Shown here: positions 25,000-34,505 of the stretch, piece by piece
Position numbering within the stretch: position 1 is the first letter of the stretch
Layout: each line of letters begins with the position of its first letter
Assembly: GCA_019359515.1 (NCBI GenBank)
Contig: JAHHHC010000048.1
Span: forward strand, 1-47,102
Reading direction: 5' to 3'
From: Desmonostoc vinosum HA7617-LM4
GTDB lineage: Bacteria; Cyanobacteriota; Cyanobacteriia; Cyanobacteriales; Nostocaceae
Length of the DNA: 47,102 bases
Notes under the pieces: model-generated
The model's input: only the letters and a program-made list of their open reading frames with translations
The model's database searches: none
What the model was told of the DNA's origin: nothing
Program-made: the position numbers and the translations under genes

Positions 25000-25605
25000 T
25001 CAGTTATAACCACGCCAAACACCAACTAGAGAACCTTGCACCTGTACTTGCATGGCGTTGACTTCAATGGGATTATACTTGGGGTTGGCAGGCTTGAGGG
25101 TGACGCGATCGCCGCTGCGATAAAAACGTTTTAATGTAGTACCATAGCCATCAACTCTGGCTGCAACAATCGTGCCATTCTTGAGATAATCTGGTTCTGG
25201 TACTGGAAGTAAGAAAACCAAATCTCCATCGGCAATTAAATCCTCAATCATACTGTCGCCAGCTACCCGCAAGGCGTAGGTTTGGGGAGGTAGTGAGAAA
25301 TTAGAAAAGTCTAAATGATCTACAGCATCATTAAAAGGTTCAATTAAACCACCAGCAGCAATTGCCCCTAAAATTGGTACACCTTGCTTCACAGGACGTA
25401 AAATCCGAATAGTCCGCGCTTTCCCCTCACTCCATTCTATATATCCCTTAGTCCGTAAATGTTCTAACCGACTTTGAATTGGTGCAGGTGATTTTAAGTT
25501 CATCGCTTGCATCATTTGCCGAATAGAAGGCGAATGCTGATGCATTCTGATATATTCTGCTAACCATTCGTAAAGTTCTTGTTGTGCTTCTGTTAAACGT
25601 TCCAT
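25000..25605 (-). CDS. lexA: LexA repressor
   Basis: A 201-residue LexA. The winged HTH occupies residues ~1-65 (SPSIRQMMQAMNLKSPAPIQ), the self-cleavage site is the Ala84-Gly85 bond in GAIAAGGLIE, and the catalytic pair is Ser118 (AGDSMIED) and Lys159 (TTLKRF). All elements for self-cleavage are present, which is not true of every cyanobacterial LexA. In heterocystous cyanobacteria LexA acts on DNA repair genes. A candidate operator sits 33 bp upstream. Confidence 0.95.
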   Translation of the reverse strand: MERLTEAQQELYEWLAEYIRMHQHSPSIRQMMQAMNLKSPAPIQSRLEHLRTKGYIEWSEGKARTIRILRPVKQGVPILGAIAAGGLIEPFNDAVDHLDFSNFSLPPQTYALRVAGDSMIEDLIADGDLVFLLPVPEPDYLKNGTIVAARVDGYGTTLKRFYRSGDRVTLKPANPKYNPIEVNAMQVQVQGSLVGVWRGYN

Positions 25606-25637
25606 ATATTTGCCGGGAAGTAATTACAAATGTCCCT

Positions 25638-25651
25638 AGAACATTAGTACT
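25638..25651. promoter_or_regulatory. lexA: Candidate LexA box upstream of lexA
   Basis: AGAACATTAGTACT fits AGWAC-N4-GTWCT, close to the cyanobacterial LexA box (AGTAC...GTACT), with one base away from the strict form. It lies 33-46 bp upstream of the start, where binding would block transcription, suggesting self-control. Confidence 0.55.
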
Positions 25652-25808
25652 ACAAAAAACTTCCCATAACAAGATATAAATTAAAAAAATGAAGAGAAAA
25701 AGTTAAAACTTAAAAAGTGGGAATGGGAATTGGGAATTGGGAATTTTATGCTTTTTTACGTATCTCAGTACATAGATAGAGGTTTTGTTTAATTATTCTC
25801 TAAATTCC

Positions 25809-25871
25809 TAGTCCCCAGTCCCCAGTCCCCAGTCCCCAGTCCCCAGTCCCCAGTCCCCAGTCCCCAGTCCC
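25809..25871. repeat. 7-bp tandem repeat (AGTCCCC), 9 copies
   Basis: Nine uninterrupted AGTCCCC heptamers end three bases before the argF stop. It is the complement of the GGGGACT array at 4245-4386. Confidence 0.95.
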
Positions 25872-25873
25872 TT

Positions 25874-26794
25874 TCATTCTGCACCTAAAATACTCACAAG
25901 TAAAGCTTTTTGAGCGTGCATCCGATTTTCTGCTTGTTCCCAAACTCGTGATTGAGATCCTTCAATAACTGCCTCAGTAATTTCTTCGCCGCGATGGGCT
26001 GGTAAGCAGTGTAAAACAATTGCTTTTGGGTCAGCAAGACTCAACAATTGTGCAGAAATTTGGTAAGGTTGAAAAATTGGTAAGCGATCGCCTGCTTGAG
26101 ATTCTTGACCCATACTTGCCCAAACATCAGTATAAAGTACACTTGCTCCTTTTGCTGCTAATTCTGGGTCATGAGTTAATAGTACTTCAGTTTGATGATT
26201 GGCGATCGCTCTTGCTTGTTTAACAATCTCCGCATCTGGTTCATATCCCTGTGGCGTAGCGATTCTCACGTTCATTCCCGCCAAAGCACAGCCCAACATC
26301 AGAGAATTAGCGACATTATTGCCATCACCTACGTAAGTCAAAGTTAACCCAGTAAAACTACCAAAACATTCTTGAATTGTTAATAAATCAGCTAATACCT
26401 GACAAGGATGTTCTGCATCAGTTAGGGCGTTAATTACGGGAATCTTGGCATAACGAGCAAAAGTTTCTAACTCCTGCTGTGCAAAAGTGCGAATTGCCAA
26501 AATATCTAAATATCTATCTAATACTCGCGCTGTATCTTGTATTGGTTCTCCACGGCTAACTTGAGTGACATTAGGATTTAGATCAATTACCTGTCCACCC
26601 AATTGATACATAGCCACTGTGAAACTGACTCGTGTGCGAGTTGAAGCTTTGGAAAACAACAAACCCAAAACTTTATTGCAACGCAACTTTAGCTGCTGTG
26701 ATTTGAGCTGAGTTGCCAATTGCAGGAGTTCATGAAGTTCTGTGGGATTAAGATCCGCCAAACCTAATAAATCTCGTCCGTTCAACGCTGCCAT
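25874..26794 (-). CDS. argF: Ornithine carbamoyltransferase
   Basis: A 306-residue enzyme that makes citrulline from ornithine and carbamoyl phosphate in arginine synthesis. The carbamoyl-phosphate site STRTR is at 51-55, HPCQVLADLLTIQE and the ornithine-side motif VLHCLPAHRGEE are both present. Full length and intact. It stands as a single gene; a 63-bp tandem repeat touches its 3' end. Confidence 0.97.
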   Translation of the reverse strand: MAALNGRDLLGLADLNPTELHELLQLATQLKSQQLKLRCNKVLGLLFSKASTRTRVSFTVAMYQLGGQVIDLNPNVTQVSRGEPIQDTARVLDRYLDILAIRTFAQQELETFARYAKIPVINALTDAEHPCQVLADLLTIQECFGSFTGLTLTYVGDGNNVANSLMLGCALAGMNVRIATPQGYEPDAEIVKQARAIANHQTEVLLTHDPELAAKGASVLYTDVWASMGQESQAGDRLPIFQPYQISAQLLSLADPKAIVLHCLPAHRGEEITEAVIEGSQSRVWEQAENRMHAQKALLVSILGAE

Positions 26795-26892
26795 GCTTTG
26801 TGAATCTGTAAATAATAATTATATAATTCTGTTCCTTATTTTGACATTTGGTGAGTGCAAGTAAGACTACCCTCTTGAGAGGGTTAGCCAGT

Positions 26893-27000
26893 TTAAAAGA
26901 GTTTATCTGTGAGCAGACGGTAATAGATTTCGCGAACGATCATCGGTGCAAGGAACGGGATGTCCTGTGGTGTATCTAAAAGCAATGAAAGAGCGCTCTT
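26893..27000 (-). pseudogene. Fragment of AraC-type regulator (N-terminal domain)
   Basis: A frame of about 36 codons reads LLLDTPQDIPFLAPMIVREI then YYRLLTDKLF and stop. This looks like the middle of the AraC family N-terminal domain (LLD.P.DIPVLAPLI.REI.YRLL). No start, no DNA-binding part; a dead remnant of a longer gene. Confidence 0.5.
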
Positions 27001-27038
27001 GCACAAACAAAAGCGCCTAACACTTTTTAATTGGTTAC

Positions 27039-27227
27039 TTACTGTGGTTGTGGCGGGTTGCCAGTTCGTCGTCTGACAATTTCGATAAATTCCTCAGAGC
27101 TTACCGTTGTCCCGTTTTGTTGAATGCGTAGCACTGCCTCATGTACTGCATCATCATCATTTCGATGTAATAGGATGTACTGTTGCAGTTCTTGCAGCGT
27201 CATTGTTGAAAAGTTCGGCTTATTCAT
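27039..27227 (-). CDS. Small conserved protein, DUF6887-like
   Basis: A 62-residue protein ([20 protein letters not shown], then EAVLRIQQNGTTVSSEEFIE) of a kind that occurs in cyanobacteria as the second half of a two-gene cassette with a DUF6888-like partner, encoded here just upstream and overlapping by 4 bp (27224-27227). The layout recalls toxin-antitoxin pairs, but no activity is known to me. Confidence 0.7.
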   Translation of the reverse strand: MNKPNFSTMTLQELQQYILLHRNDDDAVHEAVLRIQQNGTTVSSEEFIEIVRRRTGNPPQPQ

Positions 27228-27412
27228 GGATACCTCACTTTGCCATTTGGGCGTATTAGAACTTGTAGCCCATCGCCAGCCAAAATGTAAACCTCTGCCG
27301 TTCTTTTATCCAATCGCACTAAATGCACTGAGAGAAACATTTTAGTTAACTCGCTGCATACCCTGTAAGATTCTCTCATTTGTTCCCGTGTAGGAGCTTC
27401 ACTTATTCCCAC
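27224..27412 (-). CDS. Small conserved protein, DUF6888-like
   Basis: A 62-residue protein: [40 protein letters not shown] and [12 protein letters not shown]. The chosen start at 27412 lies inside the last codons of guaA (10-bp overlap); this start keeps the PT-Q N-terminus I recall for the family. It overlaps the next gene by 4 bp, so the pair is translated together and probably read through from guaA. Confidence 0.7.
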   Translation of the reverse strand: MGISEAPTREQMRESYRVCSELTKMFLSVHLVRLDKRTAEVYILAGDGLQVLIRPNGKVRYP

Positions 27413-29025
27413 TCGATAGTTCCAGGCGGTTTGGAGGTAATATCATAAACTACACGATTAACGCCTTTTACCTCATTGACAATGCGATTAGAAATCACTT
27501 CCAACACATCGTAAGGTACACGCGCCCAATCAGCAGTCATGCCATCTTCACTGGTGACGATTCGTAAGACAATTGGGTAAGCGTAAGTGCGTTGATCTCC
27601 CATGACGCCGACGCTACGAATGGGTAGCAATACAGCAAAGGCTTGCCAAACATCATGGTACATACCGCGTTGGTTAATTTCTTGCCGCACAATCAAATCG
27701 GCGTCACGCAAGATATTTAAACGTTCGGCGGTGACTTCGCCTAAAATCCGAATTGCCAAACCAGGGCCTGGGAAGGGTTGCCTTTGGACAATTTCTTCTG
27801 GTAAACCAATAGAACGTCCCACTTTGCGGACTTCATCTTTAAATAGTTTCCGCAGTGGTTCTACTAGTTTAAATCGCAAGTCTTTTGGTAAGCCGCCAAC
27901 ATTATGATGACTTTTGATTTTCACTGCTACCCGTTCACCAGTTTGGGGATCAACATTGGTATCAGCGGATTCGATCACATCTGGATATAGAGTACCTTGA
28001 GCTAAATAGTCAAAGTGACCGAGGCGTTTTGATGTTTCTTCAAATACACGGATAAATTCGTGTCCGATGTTGCGGCGTTTTTCTTCGGGATCTGTAATCC
28101 CAGCAATCATCGTCAAGAAGCGATCGCGCGCATTAACATACTCTACAGGAATATGGAACTGTTCTTGAAACAACTTGAGTAACCTCTCTGGCTCATACTT
28201 TCGCATAAACCCTTGATCGATAAATACACAAGTTAAGTTGTCGCCGATCGCTTTATGCAGTAAGAAGGCTAAAGTAGAAGAATCTACTCCCCCAGACAGC
28301 GCTAAAAGCACCCGTTTTTCGCCAACTCTAGCGCGAATTTCCCGAATTGCCTCTTCGACAAAAGCCGCTGTTGTCCAAGTGGGTTCACAATCGCAGATGT
28401 GGTAAACAAAATTCCGAATTAGTGCCAAACCGCCAAGGGAATGTACCACCTCTGGATGGAACTGGACTCCGTAAAGCTTCTTTTGGTGATCAGCGATCGC
28501 CGCACAGGGAGTATTATCTGTATGGGCAAGTAATTCAAACCCTGGTGGCATTTGCGTCACTGAGTCGCCATGACTCATCCACATGGTAGTGCCATCTTCG
28601 ACATTTGTGAGTAAATCTGTGGGATCATCTATATATAATGATGCTTTGCCGTACTCACCCCGGTCTGCTTTTGCTACTTCCCCACCTAATTGGCTTACCA
28701 TCAGTTGCATACCGTAGCACACACCCAATATGGGTATTCCCAAATGCCAGATTTCTGGGTCACAATGGGGAGAGCTATTACCATAAACTGAACTTGGGCC
28801 ACCGGAAAGGATAATTCCTTTGGGATTGAGTTGGCGCAAATGGGCAGATGTAGTACGATAGGACAGGACTTCTGAGTAGACTTGAGTCTCGCGGATGCGA
28901 CGGGCAATCAACTCAGAATATTGAGATCCGAAATCCAAAATTACTATTAATTGGCGATTAAGTTGCCCCAAGTGTTCAAATGTCTGAGGCACCTGTTGTG
29001 TTGGTAGAGTCACCGCTGTATTCAT
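27403..29025 (-). CDS. guaA: GMP synthase (glutamine-hydrolysing)
   Basis: A 540-residue enzyme that aminates XMP to GMP. The N-terminal glutamine amidotransferase has GVCYGMQLM with the catalytic cysteine and QFHPEVVHS; the ATP-pyrophosphatase domain has [20 protein letters not shown]; the C-terminal dimerisation domain ends [14 protein letters not shown], the normal GuaA ending. Intact. Two small genes follow in overlap. Confidence 0.97.
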   Translation of the reverse strand: MNTAVTLPTQQVPQTFEHLGQLNRQLIVILDFGSQYSELIARRIRETQVYSEVLSYRTTSAHLRQLNPKGIILSGGPSSVYGNSSPHCDPEIWHLGIPILGVCYGMQLMVSQLGGEVAKADRGEYGKASLYIDDPTDLLTNVEDGTTMWMSHGDSVTQMPPGFELLAHTDNTPCAAIADHQKKLYGVQFHPEVVHSLGGLALIRNFVYHICDCEPTWTTAAFVEEAIREIRARVGEKRVLLALSGGVDSSTLAFLLHKAIGDNLTCVFIDQGFMRKYEPERLLKLFQEQFHIPVEYVNARDRFLTMIAGITDPEEKRRNIGHEFIRVFEETSKRLGHFDYLAQGTLYPDVIESADTNVDPQTGERVAVKIKSHHNVGGLPKDLRFKLVEPLRKLFKDEVRKVGRSIGLPEEIVQRQPFPGPGLAIRILGEVTAERLNILRDADLIVRQEINQRGMYHDVWQAFAVLLPIRSVGVMGDQRTYAYPIVLRIVTSEDGMTADWARVPYDVLEVISNRIVNEVKGVNRVVYDITSKPPGTIEWE

Positions 29026-29257
29026 AACGGGGGGAATGTGTCTGTATGGATAAATCGTCGCCCTGTGGTTTTAGAGTTATACCATTTTGCTGCTTGAGCA
29101 GATAATGGTATAATAGACCTTTACAGACGTGCAGTTTCGCGCATCTGTACGAGTCATGAAATTTGGCATAGCATAGATGTATTAAAACGGAAAGCTTACC
29201 TTAGAGTGGCAACTGCAAACTTATTTATTGTGATTCTTTAAGATTATTTATAATAAA

Positions 29258-30403
29258 TTAACATAATTTTTCCATTAACAAACAAGCAGTTTTGCTCTTT
29301 ACAATAATTTTGCGATCGCGGTCAAAGAGGATAGATCCACAACTCGCTGTCACGCCTTTGTCACTATGGCTTTGGATATATTCTTGGGAGCGGACATCGA
29401 TAGTTTCTGCGATCGTGCTGTAAACTTGATTTACCCAATCACTACCACTTGCAGCATCTAGCGCTCTTAAATACATCAGTGCTGCTTCCGCAGTAGCGCT
29501 ATTAAATACTGCTTGTATATCTGGTGACTTTAAGTCCAGCATAGCACAGTGAGCCGTCAAAATCTCCCGACGTGCATCAGCAAGGTGGTGATGAGTGTGA
29601 AAAATCCCCCCTGCCAGTTTCATCAATTTACCGTGATAGCCAAACAATAAGATTTCTTTAACATCCAGAATATCGGCTTCTACTAACATTGGGCCTAGCC
29701 AGTTAGCAGTTTTGACCAATTGGTCAGGATTAATACCGAGTTGACGCGCCAAATCTAAACCATTCTCGCCGATACAGAACACCAAACGCTCAAAACGGCT
29801 TGCTTTTTCTTGTAATTGGGCACGAAAACTGGCAAGTTGATCGGGAGTACTCAGCGGTTGTGAAATGCCCGTTGTTCCCAACAAAGAAAGACCTTCAACC
29901 ACACCAAAGGCAGCATTCGAGGTACGAACAGCGAGCGATCGCCCCTCTGGTAGAATAATCGTCACCGTGATTTTTTCTTTTGATTTCAACATCCGGCGCA
30001 AGTTCTCGCACAGCAACCGTTGAGCATACCCATAAATAGCAGGCGCATCTCCTGCATTCATCTGTCTACCGATCCCCTCACCCCCCTGAATAATTATTGT
30101 CCCCTCATTCAAAGACACAAACAAATCCTTCCCCGCGTCCTCTTCCCCTCTCCACTCCACCAATGCCCACACCGGCGTATCCTTAGTTAAGTCAAGATTA
30201 TCACCGGGATCACTACGGGTAATTGCCAAAGCCATACTCTGGGATAGTCCTGCTACCTGTTCAACTGGTATTTCTACTACTTGGTTTGGTTCAATTAAAT
30301 CTACTGACACTACTTTTACAGCTTGACGCTTGTGTAACCAATCAAGAGCAGCAATAGCAGAAGCACAGGCAAAGACAGCAAGAGTGTATCCAGAACGAGA
30401 CAT
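29258..30403 (-). CDS. cbiD: Cobalt-precorrin-5B C1-methyltransferase CbiD
   Basis: A 381-residue protein beginning SRSGYTLAVFACASAIAALD, with VVEIPVEQVAGLSQSMALAI, and the characteristic SLLGTTGISQPLSTPDQLAS. CbiD methylates C1 in the oxygen-independent (early cobalt) route to cobalamin. Whole length. No riboswitch was seen upstream; the gap there holds an inverted GC-rich repeat. Confidence 0.93.
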   Translation of the reverse strand: MSRSGYTLAVFACASAIAALDWLHKRQAVKVVSVDLIEPNQVVEIPVEQVAGLSQSMALAITRSDPGDNLDLTKDTPVWALVEWRGEEDAGKDLFVSLNEGTIIIQGGEGIGRQMNAGDAPAIYGYAQRLLCENLRRMLKSKEKITVTIILPEGRSLAVRTSNAAFGVVEGLSLLGTTGISQPLSTPDQLASFRAQLQEKASRFERLVFCIGENGLDLARQLGINPDQLVKTANWLGPMLVEADILDVKEILLFGYHGKLMKLAGGIFHTHHHLADARREILTAHCAMLDLKSPDIQAVFNSATAEAALMYLRALDAASGSDWVNQVYSTIAETIDVRSQEYIQSHSDKGVTASCGSILFDRDRKIIVKSKTACLLMEKLC

Positions 30404-30469
30404 TATACTAATTCGTAATTCGTAATTACATTAACTTTCAGATATTCAGACTAAGGCTGAGATGGAGAG

Positions 30470-30650
30470 TGAAGCTGAGTTTATTGAAGAAGACACGGAG
30501 ACGTTCTGACGCAAAGACGCGGGGAGACCCCATAGCTAAAGCCAGGGGATTCAAGTAAGGAATCGATTTTTTGTGTGACCAGTGCTTCGATCTTAAGAAG
30601 GGTCGCGCTCCGCGTCTCCCCTTCCCCCCGTCTCCGCGTCTTCTTGGTCA
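30470..30650. repeat. Inverted GC-rich repeat with IS605-like hairpin
   Basis: AAGAAGACACGGAGACG at the left and CGTCTCCGCGTCTTCTT at the right are inverse arms. Between them, on the minus strand, GAATCCCCTGGCTTTAGCTA runs into TGGGG, a stem like the IS605 right ends at 8906-8926. Probably a nested repeat remnant in front of cbiD. Confidence 0.55.
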
Positions 30651-30651
30651 A

Positions 30652-30948
30652 CTATAATCCCACTTCAGATAATAAAGTCTGCATGGCTTCCCAAGAGATT
30701 CCCTGTTGAATGTAGCGGGGTGATTCGGGGTTGTAAGGACTGGCAATCCGGTCAATGCTGAGAATGTTGGCTTCATCTGGTAGGGCTGGCACATCTGCAT
30801 CAAATGGTGTTGAACGCATCAAAGAACTAGAAAATCCCTTAAAAACAGCAATTTTGTCTTGCTCATCAGCAATTGCCACCGTTACAAGTAATACTTCTTG
30901 AGGACGCTTGATCGTGTATTGTTCCAGTCGCTTACCAATAGAATTCAT
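30652..30948 (-). CDS. Conserved hypothetical cyanobacterial protein (98 aa)
   Basis: A 98-residue protein: EQYTIKRPQEVLLVTVAIAD, KIAVFKGFSSSLMRSTPFDA and ASPYNPESPRYIQQGISWEA. The pattern looks well conserved and I recall relatives in cyanobacteria and perhaps plastid-bearing eukaryotes, but no function. It is 37 bp downstream of the DUF3177 gene on the same strand, a probable operon. Confidence 0.75.
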   Translation of the reverse strand: MNSIGKRLEQYTIKRPQEVLLVTVAIADEQDKIAVFKGFSSSLMRSTPFDADVPALPDEANILSIDRIASPYNPESPRYIQQGISWEAMQTLLSEVGL

Positions 30949-30985
30949 TGTGGAATTTTGAATTTGAATCAGAGTCTAGCTACAA

Positions 30986-31585
30986 TCACTGTTGTGTGGC
31001 TGAACGTCCCTGCTTGCTCAGCTTGACAAACACAAAATAGATTAAGTAAAGCACATAAACCACTAGAGCCATAAAGCCCAAAATACCTAAAAACCCATGC
31101 TTGGTACTGGGAGAATGAACCCACTGTTTGTATAGTAGTGGTGCTTCAAACCAAACGCGACAATAGGGAATTTGGGAGACATTTTTGGAAAAAGCACAAC
31201 CTAAAAAAGGAATAAAAGCTAGTGTACCTAAGATAGAGTAAATAGTTACAGCCCAACGCCAAGAGGTGAAAACTAATTTCAAAGCCCCACTTGGCTGATA
31301 CTCAATTTCATCGTTGAGATCCACCCAAAACCACAGCGAAATCGGAATTAAGATTTGAGCCATCAAGCCGGAGAGAAAGCTAATTGGATTTTGAGCAATC
31401 ATTAGGTAAATAGTGATTGCTAACAAGCTAGATACTCGCCAATAAATGATTAACAGGCGTTGTATGGCTTCTGCTTTTTGGACAAAAGCCCAAATCAATA
31501 GAATTAAGGGAATAATCACCGCAAATAGTATTGCTAACCAGTAGTCAGTCCAGATAAACTGACGAAACCAAACATCATTGTTCAT
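30986..31585 (-). CDS. DUF3177-family membrane protein
   Basis: About 199 residues with five hydrophobic segments (for example WLAILFAVIIPLILLIWAF and MIAQNPISFLSGLMAQILIP). It fits the DUF3177 family of cyanobacteria, function unknown. The ATG at 31585 (NNDVWFRQFIWTDYW) is preferred to an upstream in-frame TTG at 31609, since the conserved-looking part begins there. Confidence 0.75.
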   Translation of the reverse strand: MNNDVWFRQFIWTDYWLAILFAVIIPLILLIWAFVQKAEAIQRLLIIYWRVSSLLAITIYLMIAQNPISFLSGLMAQILIPISLWFWVDLNDEIEYQPSGALKLVFTSWRWAVTIYSILGTLAFIPFLGCAFSKNVSQIPYCRVWFEAPLLYKQWVHSPSTKHGFLGILGFMALVVYVLYLIYFVFVKLSKQGRSATQQ

Positions 31586-32001
31586 ATTTTTTTTGAGACG
31601 AGCAAGCAACTATAGGTAAAAATACACATCAGCTATCAGCTAGCTAATATCTAATGCTTGTTTATACAGCCCTACTGAGAATAACAACATCAGGGTTAGT
31701 CTCAATATTAGAGCCAAATTTAATACTAGTAATAATTTTTATCAGGTTGATACATCTCATTTATTGGGCAAAAAACAAGCAACTCCAAGATCTTCAACTG
31801 AGATTTTGCACCAATCCAATAGTAGGTCAGAGGATTTTTTAACTTGTCCCATCTGCTATTTGCTCTGCATTCTGACAAATCTTGATTTTTTTACTCAGCA
31901 CTGCTTCAGTGAGATTTGATGCACGAGGAAGGTGCAAGATATCTGTGAATCGATCTTGGTTGCTTGCCTATCAATGAACACAAAAGATGCTCAATCAATT
32001 T
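31586..32001. other. Intergenic region, no gene seen
   Basis: About 415 bp between the starts/ends of the DUF3177 and cp12 genes. Open frames here are short and without pattern. It should hold the DUF3177 promoter and the cp12 3' end; no clear hairpin was found. Confidence 0.5.
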
Positions 32002-32247
32002 TTATTCATCGTAAACTCGACACTCAACTGCCTCTGGATTGTCATCACAGTATTTCTCTAGAGAGTTTTTTGGCTTACTTTGGCGCTGATGGGAAGCTTC
32101 AGCTTGCAATTCTTCTACTGCATCCCAAGCAGCAGCACACTCAGCAGAGTTGCTACCAGAAATATCACAGACAGCGCGAGCCTGTTCTACTTCCTCTTGG
32201 ATTTTTTCTTGGATATCGTTGTTTGCTTTTTCTTGGATGTTGGTCAT
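32002..32247 (-). CDS. cp12: Calvin-cycle regulator CP12
   Basis: An 81-residue CP12. It has the N-terminal cysteine pair C27/C37 around the AVCDISGSNSAECAAAWDAV core (the AWD-VEEL motif) and the C-terminal pair C67/C76 in YCDDNPEAVECRVYDE. In the dark the disulfides form and CP12 ties GAPDH and phosphoribulokinase into an inactive complex. Both cysteine pairs are present, so both loops can form. Confidence 0.96.
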   Translation of the reverse strand: MTNIQEKANNDIQEKIQEEVEQARAVCDISGSNSAECAAAWDAVEELQAEASHQRQSKPKNSLEKYCDDNPEAVECRVYDE

Positions 32248-32620
32248 TGCTTAGGTCTCGTTGTTTGTGGTTACTTCTAGTATAGAAAAACTTCAAAAAT
32301 GGCAATTTTTGGCTTTATGACCATCATACTTAACACCTCGCCAAGAACGAAGTTGGTGTCTTGTAATGATGCTTCATAACTAATACAGTAAATCACTACA
32401 TCTACACTGCATACACCTTTATCTTTTAAGATTTTGTGGAATCAGTACTATAAACAGAAGATTATACAATATATTTAGATGCATGTATTAGGGAATAACA
32501 CCCCCACCTTTATAAAATGGAGGAAATACAACGCTGGCGTTAACTTTTGTTGGATGCAATTATTCCCAAAAATAACACTCAAAAACTACTAGCCCCAAAA
32601 CACAGAGAAGCCGAAAACTC
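32248..32620. other. Divergent promoter region cp12 / FIST gene
   Basis: About 370 bp, AT-rich, with no gene seen. It must hold promoters of both neighbours. No clear operator palindrome was found. Confidence 0.5.
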
Positions 32621-33847
32621 ATGGCAGACCAAATGCAATGGGCAAATGCCCTGTCAACCCGTCATTCTTTAGAAGCAGCTGTTGCAGATGTGGTACAACG
32701 AGCTGTCTCATCGTTAACAGCACCCGCAAATCTAGGACTGGTGTTTATTTCGTCTGCTTTTACGAGTGAGTATTCTCGACTCTTACCTTTGTTGGCGGAA
32801 CAACTTTCAGTACCAATACTAATTGGTTGTAGCGGTGTTGGTGTGATTGGTACGACGATTGACGGGCAAACTCAAGAGTTGGAAGCAGAACCAGCTATCA
32901 GCCTGACCTTAGCGCACCTTCCAGAAGTAGATATTCAGGTATTTCATGTTGTTGCGGAGGAATTACCTGATTTAGATAGTTCGCCAGATGCTTGGCTGGA
33001 TTTGATTGGTGTACCTCAATCACCAACACCCCAGTTTATTTTGCTATCTAGTTCTTTTTCTTCTGGAATCAACGATTTATTACAAGGGTTAGATTTTGCT
33101 TATCCTGGTTCAGTAATTTTAGGGGGACAGGCTAGTGGTGGGGCTATGGGTGGTCGTATAGCTTTATTTTGTAACGATCGCCTATATCGTGAAGGTACAG
33201 TTGGTATAGCATTGAGTGGCAATATTGTTTTAGAAACTATTGTTGCTCAAGGATGCCGACCAATTGGCGAACCATTGCAAGTCACCAAAGCCGATCGCAA
33301 CATCATCCTAGAATTAGACGAGCAAGTACCCTTAATAGTATTGCGAGATTTGATTTCCACCCTCAGCGAAAAAGAGCGAATGCTAGCACAGCATTCTCTG
33401 TTTATTGGTGTGGCAATGAATGAATTCAAGCAGACTTTACAGCAGGGAGATTTTTTGATTCGTGGCATCCTGGGTGTAGATCCTACAGCAGGAGCGATCG
33501 CAATTGGCGATCGTGTCCGTCCTGGTCAACGCTTGCAATTCCACCTACGTGATGCTCAAGCCTCTGCCGAAGACCTAGAACTACTCTTACAAAGCTATCA
33601 AGATCAGCGGTACTCTCAACCTTCTGCTGCTGCTGCTTTAATGTTTACTTGTTTAGGGCGTGGCGAAGGACTCTACAACAAACCCAATTTTGATTCAGAG
33701 CTATTCAAGCGCTACCTCAACGATATACCTGTTGGGGGCTTTTTCTGCGGCGGTGAAATTGGCCCCGTTAGTGGCAGAACTTTTTTACATGGTTACACTT
33801 CAGTGTTTGGGATTTGTCGGGGAATAGGAAACTTGCCTTCAGGATGA
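32621..33847 (+). CDS. FIST-domain sensory protein
   Basis: A 408-residue protein with a FIST_N part (ANLGLVFISSAFTSEYSRLL, VPILIGCSGVGVIG, VILGGQASGGAMGG) and FIST_C (AAALMFTCLGRGEGLYNKPN, VGGFFCGGEIGPV). FIST domains are thought to bind small ligands such as amino acids in signalling. No output domain is fused. It is followed by a Uma2 gene four bases later, probably in the same transcript. Confidence 0.92.
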   Translation: MADQMQWANALSTRHSLEAAVADVVQRAVSSLTAPANLGLVFISSAFTSEYSRLLPLLAEQLSVPILIGCSGVGVIGTTIDGQTQELEAEPAISLTLAHLPEVDIQVFHVVAEELPDLDSSPDAWLDLIGVPQSPTPQFILLSSSFSSGINDLLQGLDFAYPGSVILGGQASGGAMGGRIALFCNDRLYREGTVGIALSGNIVLETIVAQGCRPIGEPLQVTKADRNIILELDEQVPLIVLRDLISTLSEKERMLAQHSLFIGVAMNEFKQTLQQGDFLIRGILGVDPTAGAIAIGDRVRPGQRLQFHLRDAQASAEDLELLLQSYQDQRYSQPSAAAALMFTCLGRGEGLYNKPNFDSELFKRYLNDIPVGGFFCGGEIGPVSGRTFLHGYTSVFGICRGIGNLPSG

Positions 33848-33851
33848 AATC

Positions 33852-34484
33852 ATGATTCAAGCAGCCTCACGCAAACTAGTTTCATTTGATGAATTCGTTA
33901 CTTGGTATCCAGAAAACGCCCAACGACGATATGAACTGCATGATGGAGTCATTATTGAAATGCCATTACCAACTGGCGAACATGAAGAGGTGACAGGATT
34001 TTTGGTAAGAAAATTGAGTGTTGAATTAGACCGCTTGAATCTTCCCTACCTGATTCCAAAAACAGCTTTAATCAAGCCACTGGAATACGAATCAGGTTAC
34101 TCACCAGATGTGTTGATATTAAATCAAGCTAATCTGACGAATGAACCACTTTGGAAAAAAGAATCAATTATCACTCAAGCAGCATCAATTCCTCTAGTGG
34201 TTGAGGTTGTTAGTACCAACTGGCGTGATGATGATCACAAAAAATACGCCGACTATGAAGAAATGGGAATTCCTGAGTACTGGATTGTTGATTATACTGC
34301 TTTAGGTGGTAGAGAATTTATTGGGAAACCAAAACAACCAACCATCTTAATTTGTTCTTTGGACGAAGGTGAATATCAACTTAGCAAGTTTAGAGGTATT
34401 GACCGGATCAAATCGCCAACTTTTCCAGAGTTGAATTTGACCGCTGAACAAATCTTTCAAGCAGCTGTAATCAGTTATTCATAA
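33852..34484 (+). CDS. Uma2-family (DUF820) restriction-type endonuclease
   Basis: A 210-residue protein of the large Uma2/DUF820 family: FDEFVTWYPENAQRRYELHD at the start, SGYSPDVLILNQ holding the Asp, PLVVEVVSTNWRDDDHKKYA with the Glu and Lys, and EYWIVDYTALGG. These make a PD-(D/E)XK core. The family is greatly expanded in cyanobacteria and often lies beside unrelated genes; its target is unknown. Starts four bases after the FIST gene. Confidence 0.9.
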   Translation: MIQAASRKLVSFDEFVTWYPENAQRRYELHDGVIIEMPLPTGEHEEVTGFLVRKLSVELDRLNLPYLIPKTALIKPLEYESGYSPDVLILNQANLTNEPLWKKESIITQAASIPLVVEVVSTNWRDDDHKKYADYEEMGIPEYWIVDYTALGGREFIGKPKQPTILICSLDEGEYQLSKFRGIDRIKSPTFPELNLTAEQIFQAAVISYS

Positions 34485-34505
34485 ATCTCATAAATCTGAT
34501 AGCTG

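Noticed and set aside
26870-26887. Hairpin ACCCTCTTGAGAGGGT as a terminator
   Set aside because: No T-run on either side, and it lies upstream of argF, not behind a complete gene.
30404-30651. Cobalamin riboswitch upstream of cbiD
   Set aside because: No B12-box-like sequence was seen; the region is an inverted GC-rich repeat.
31654-31842. 62-codon plus-strand frame between DUF3177 and cp12 genes
   Set aside because: Low-complexity hydrophobic translation with no ribosome site or conserved pattern.
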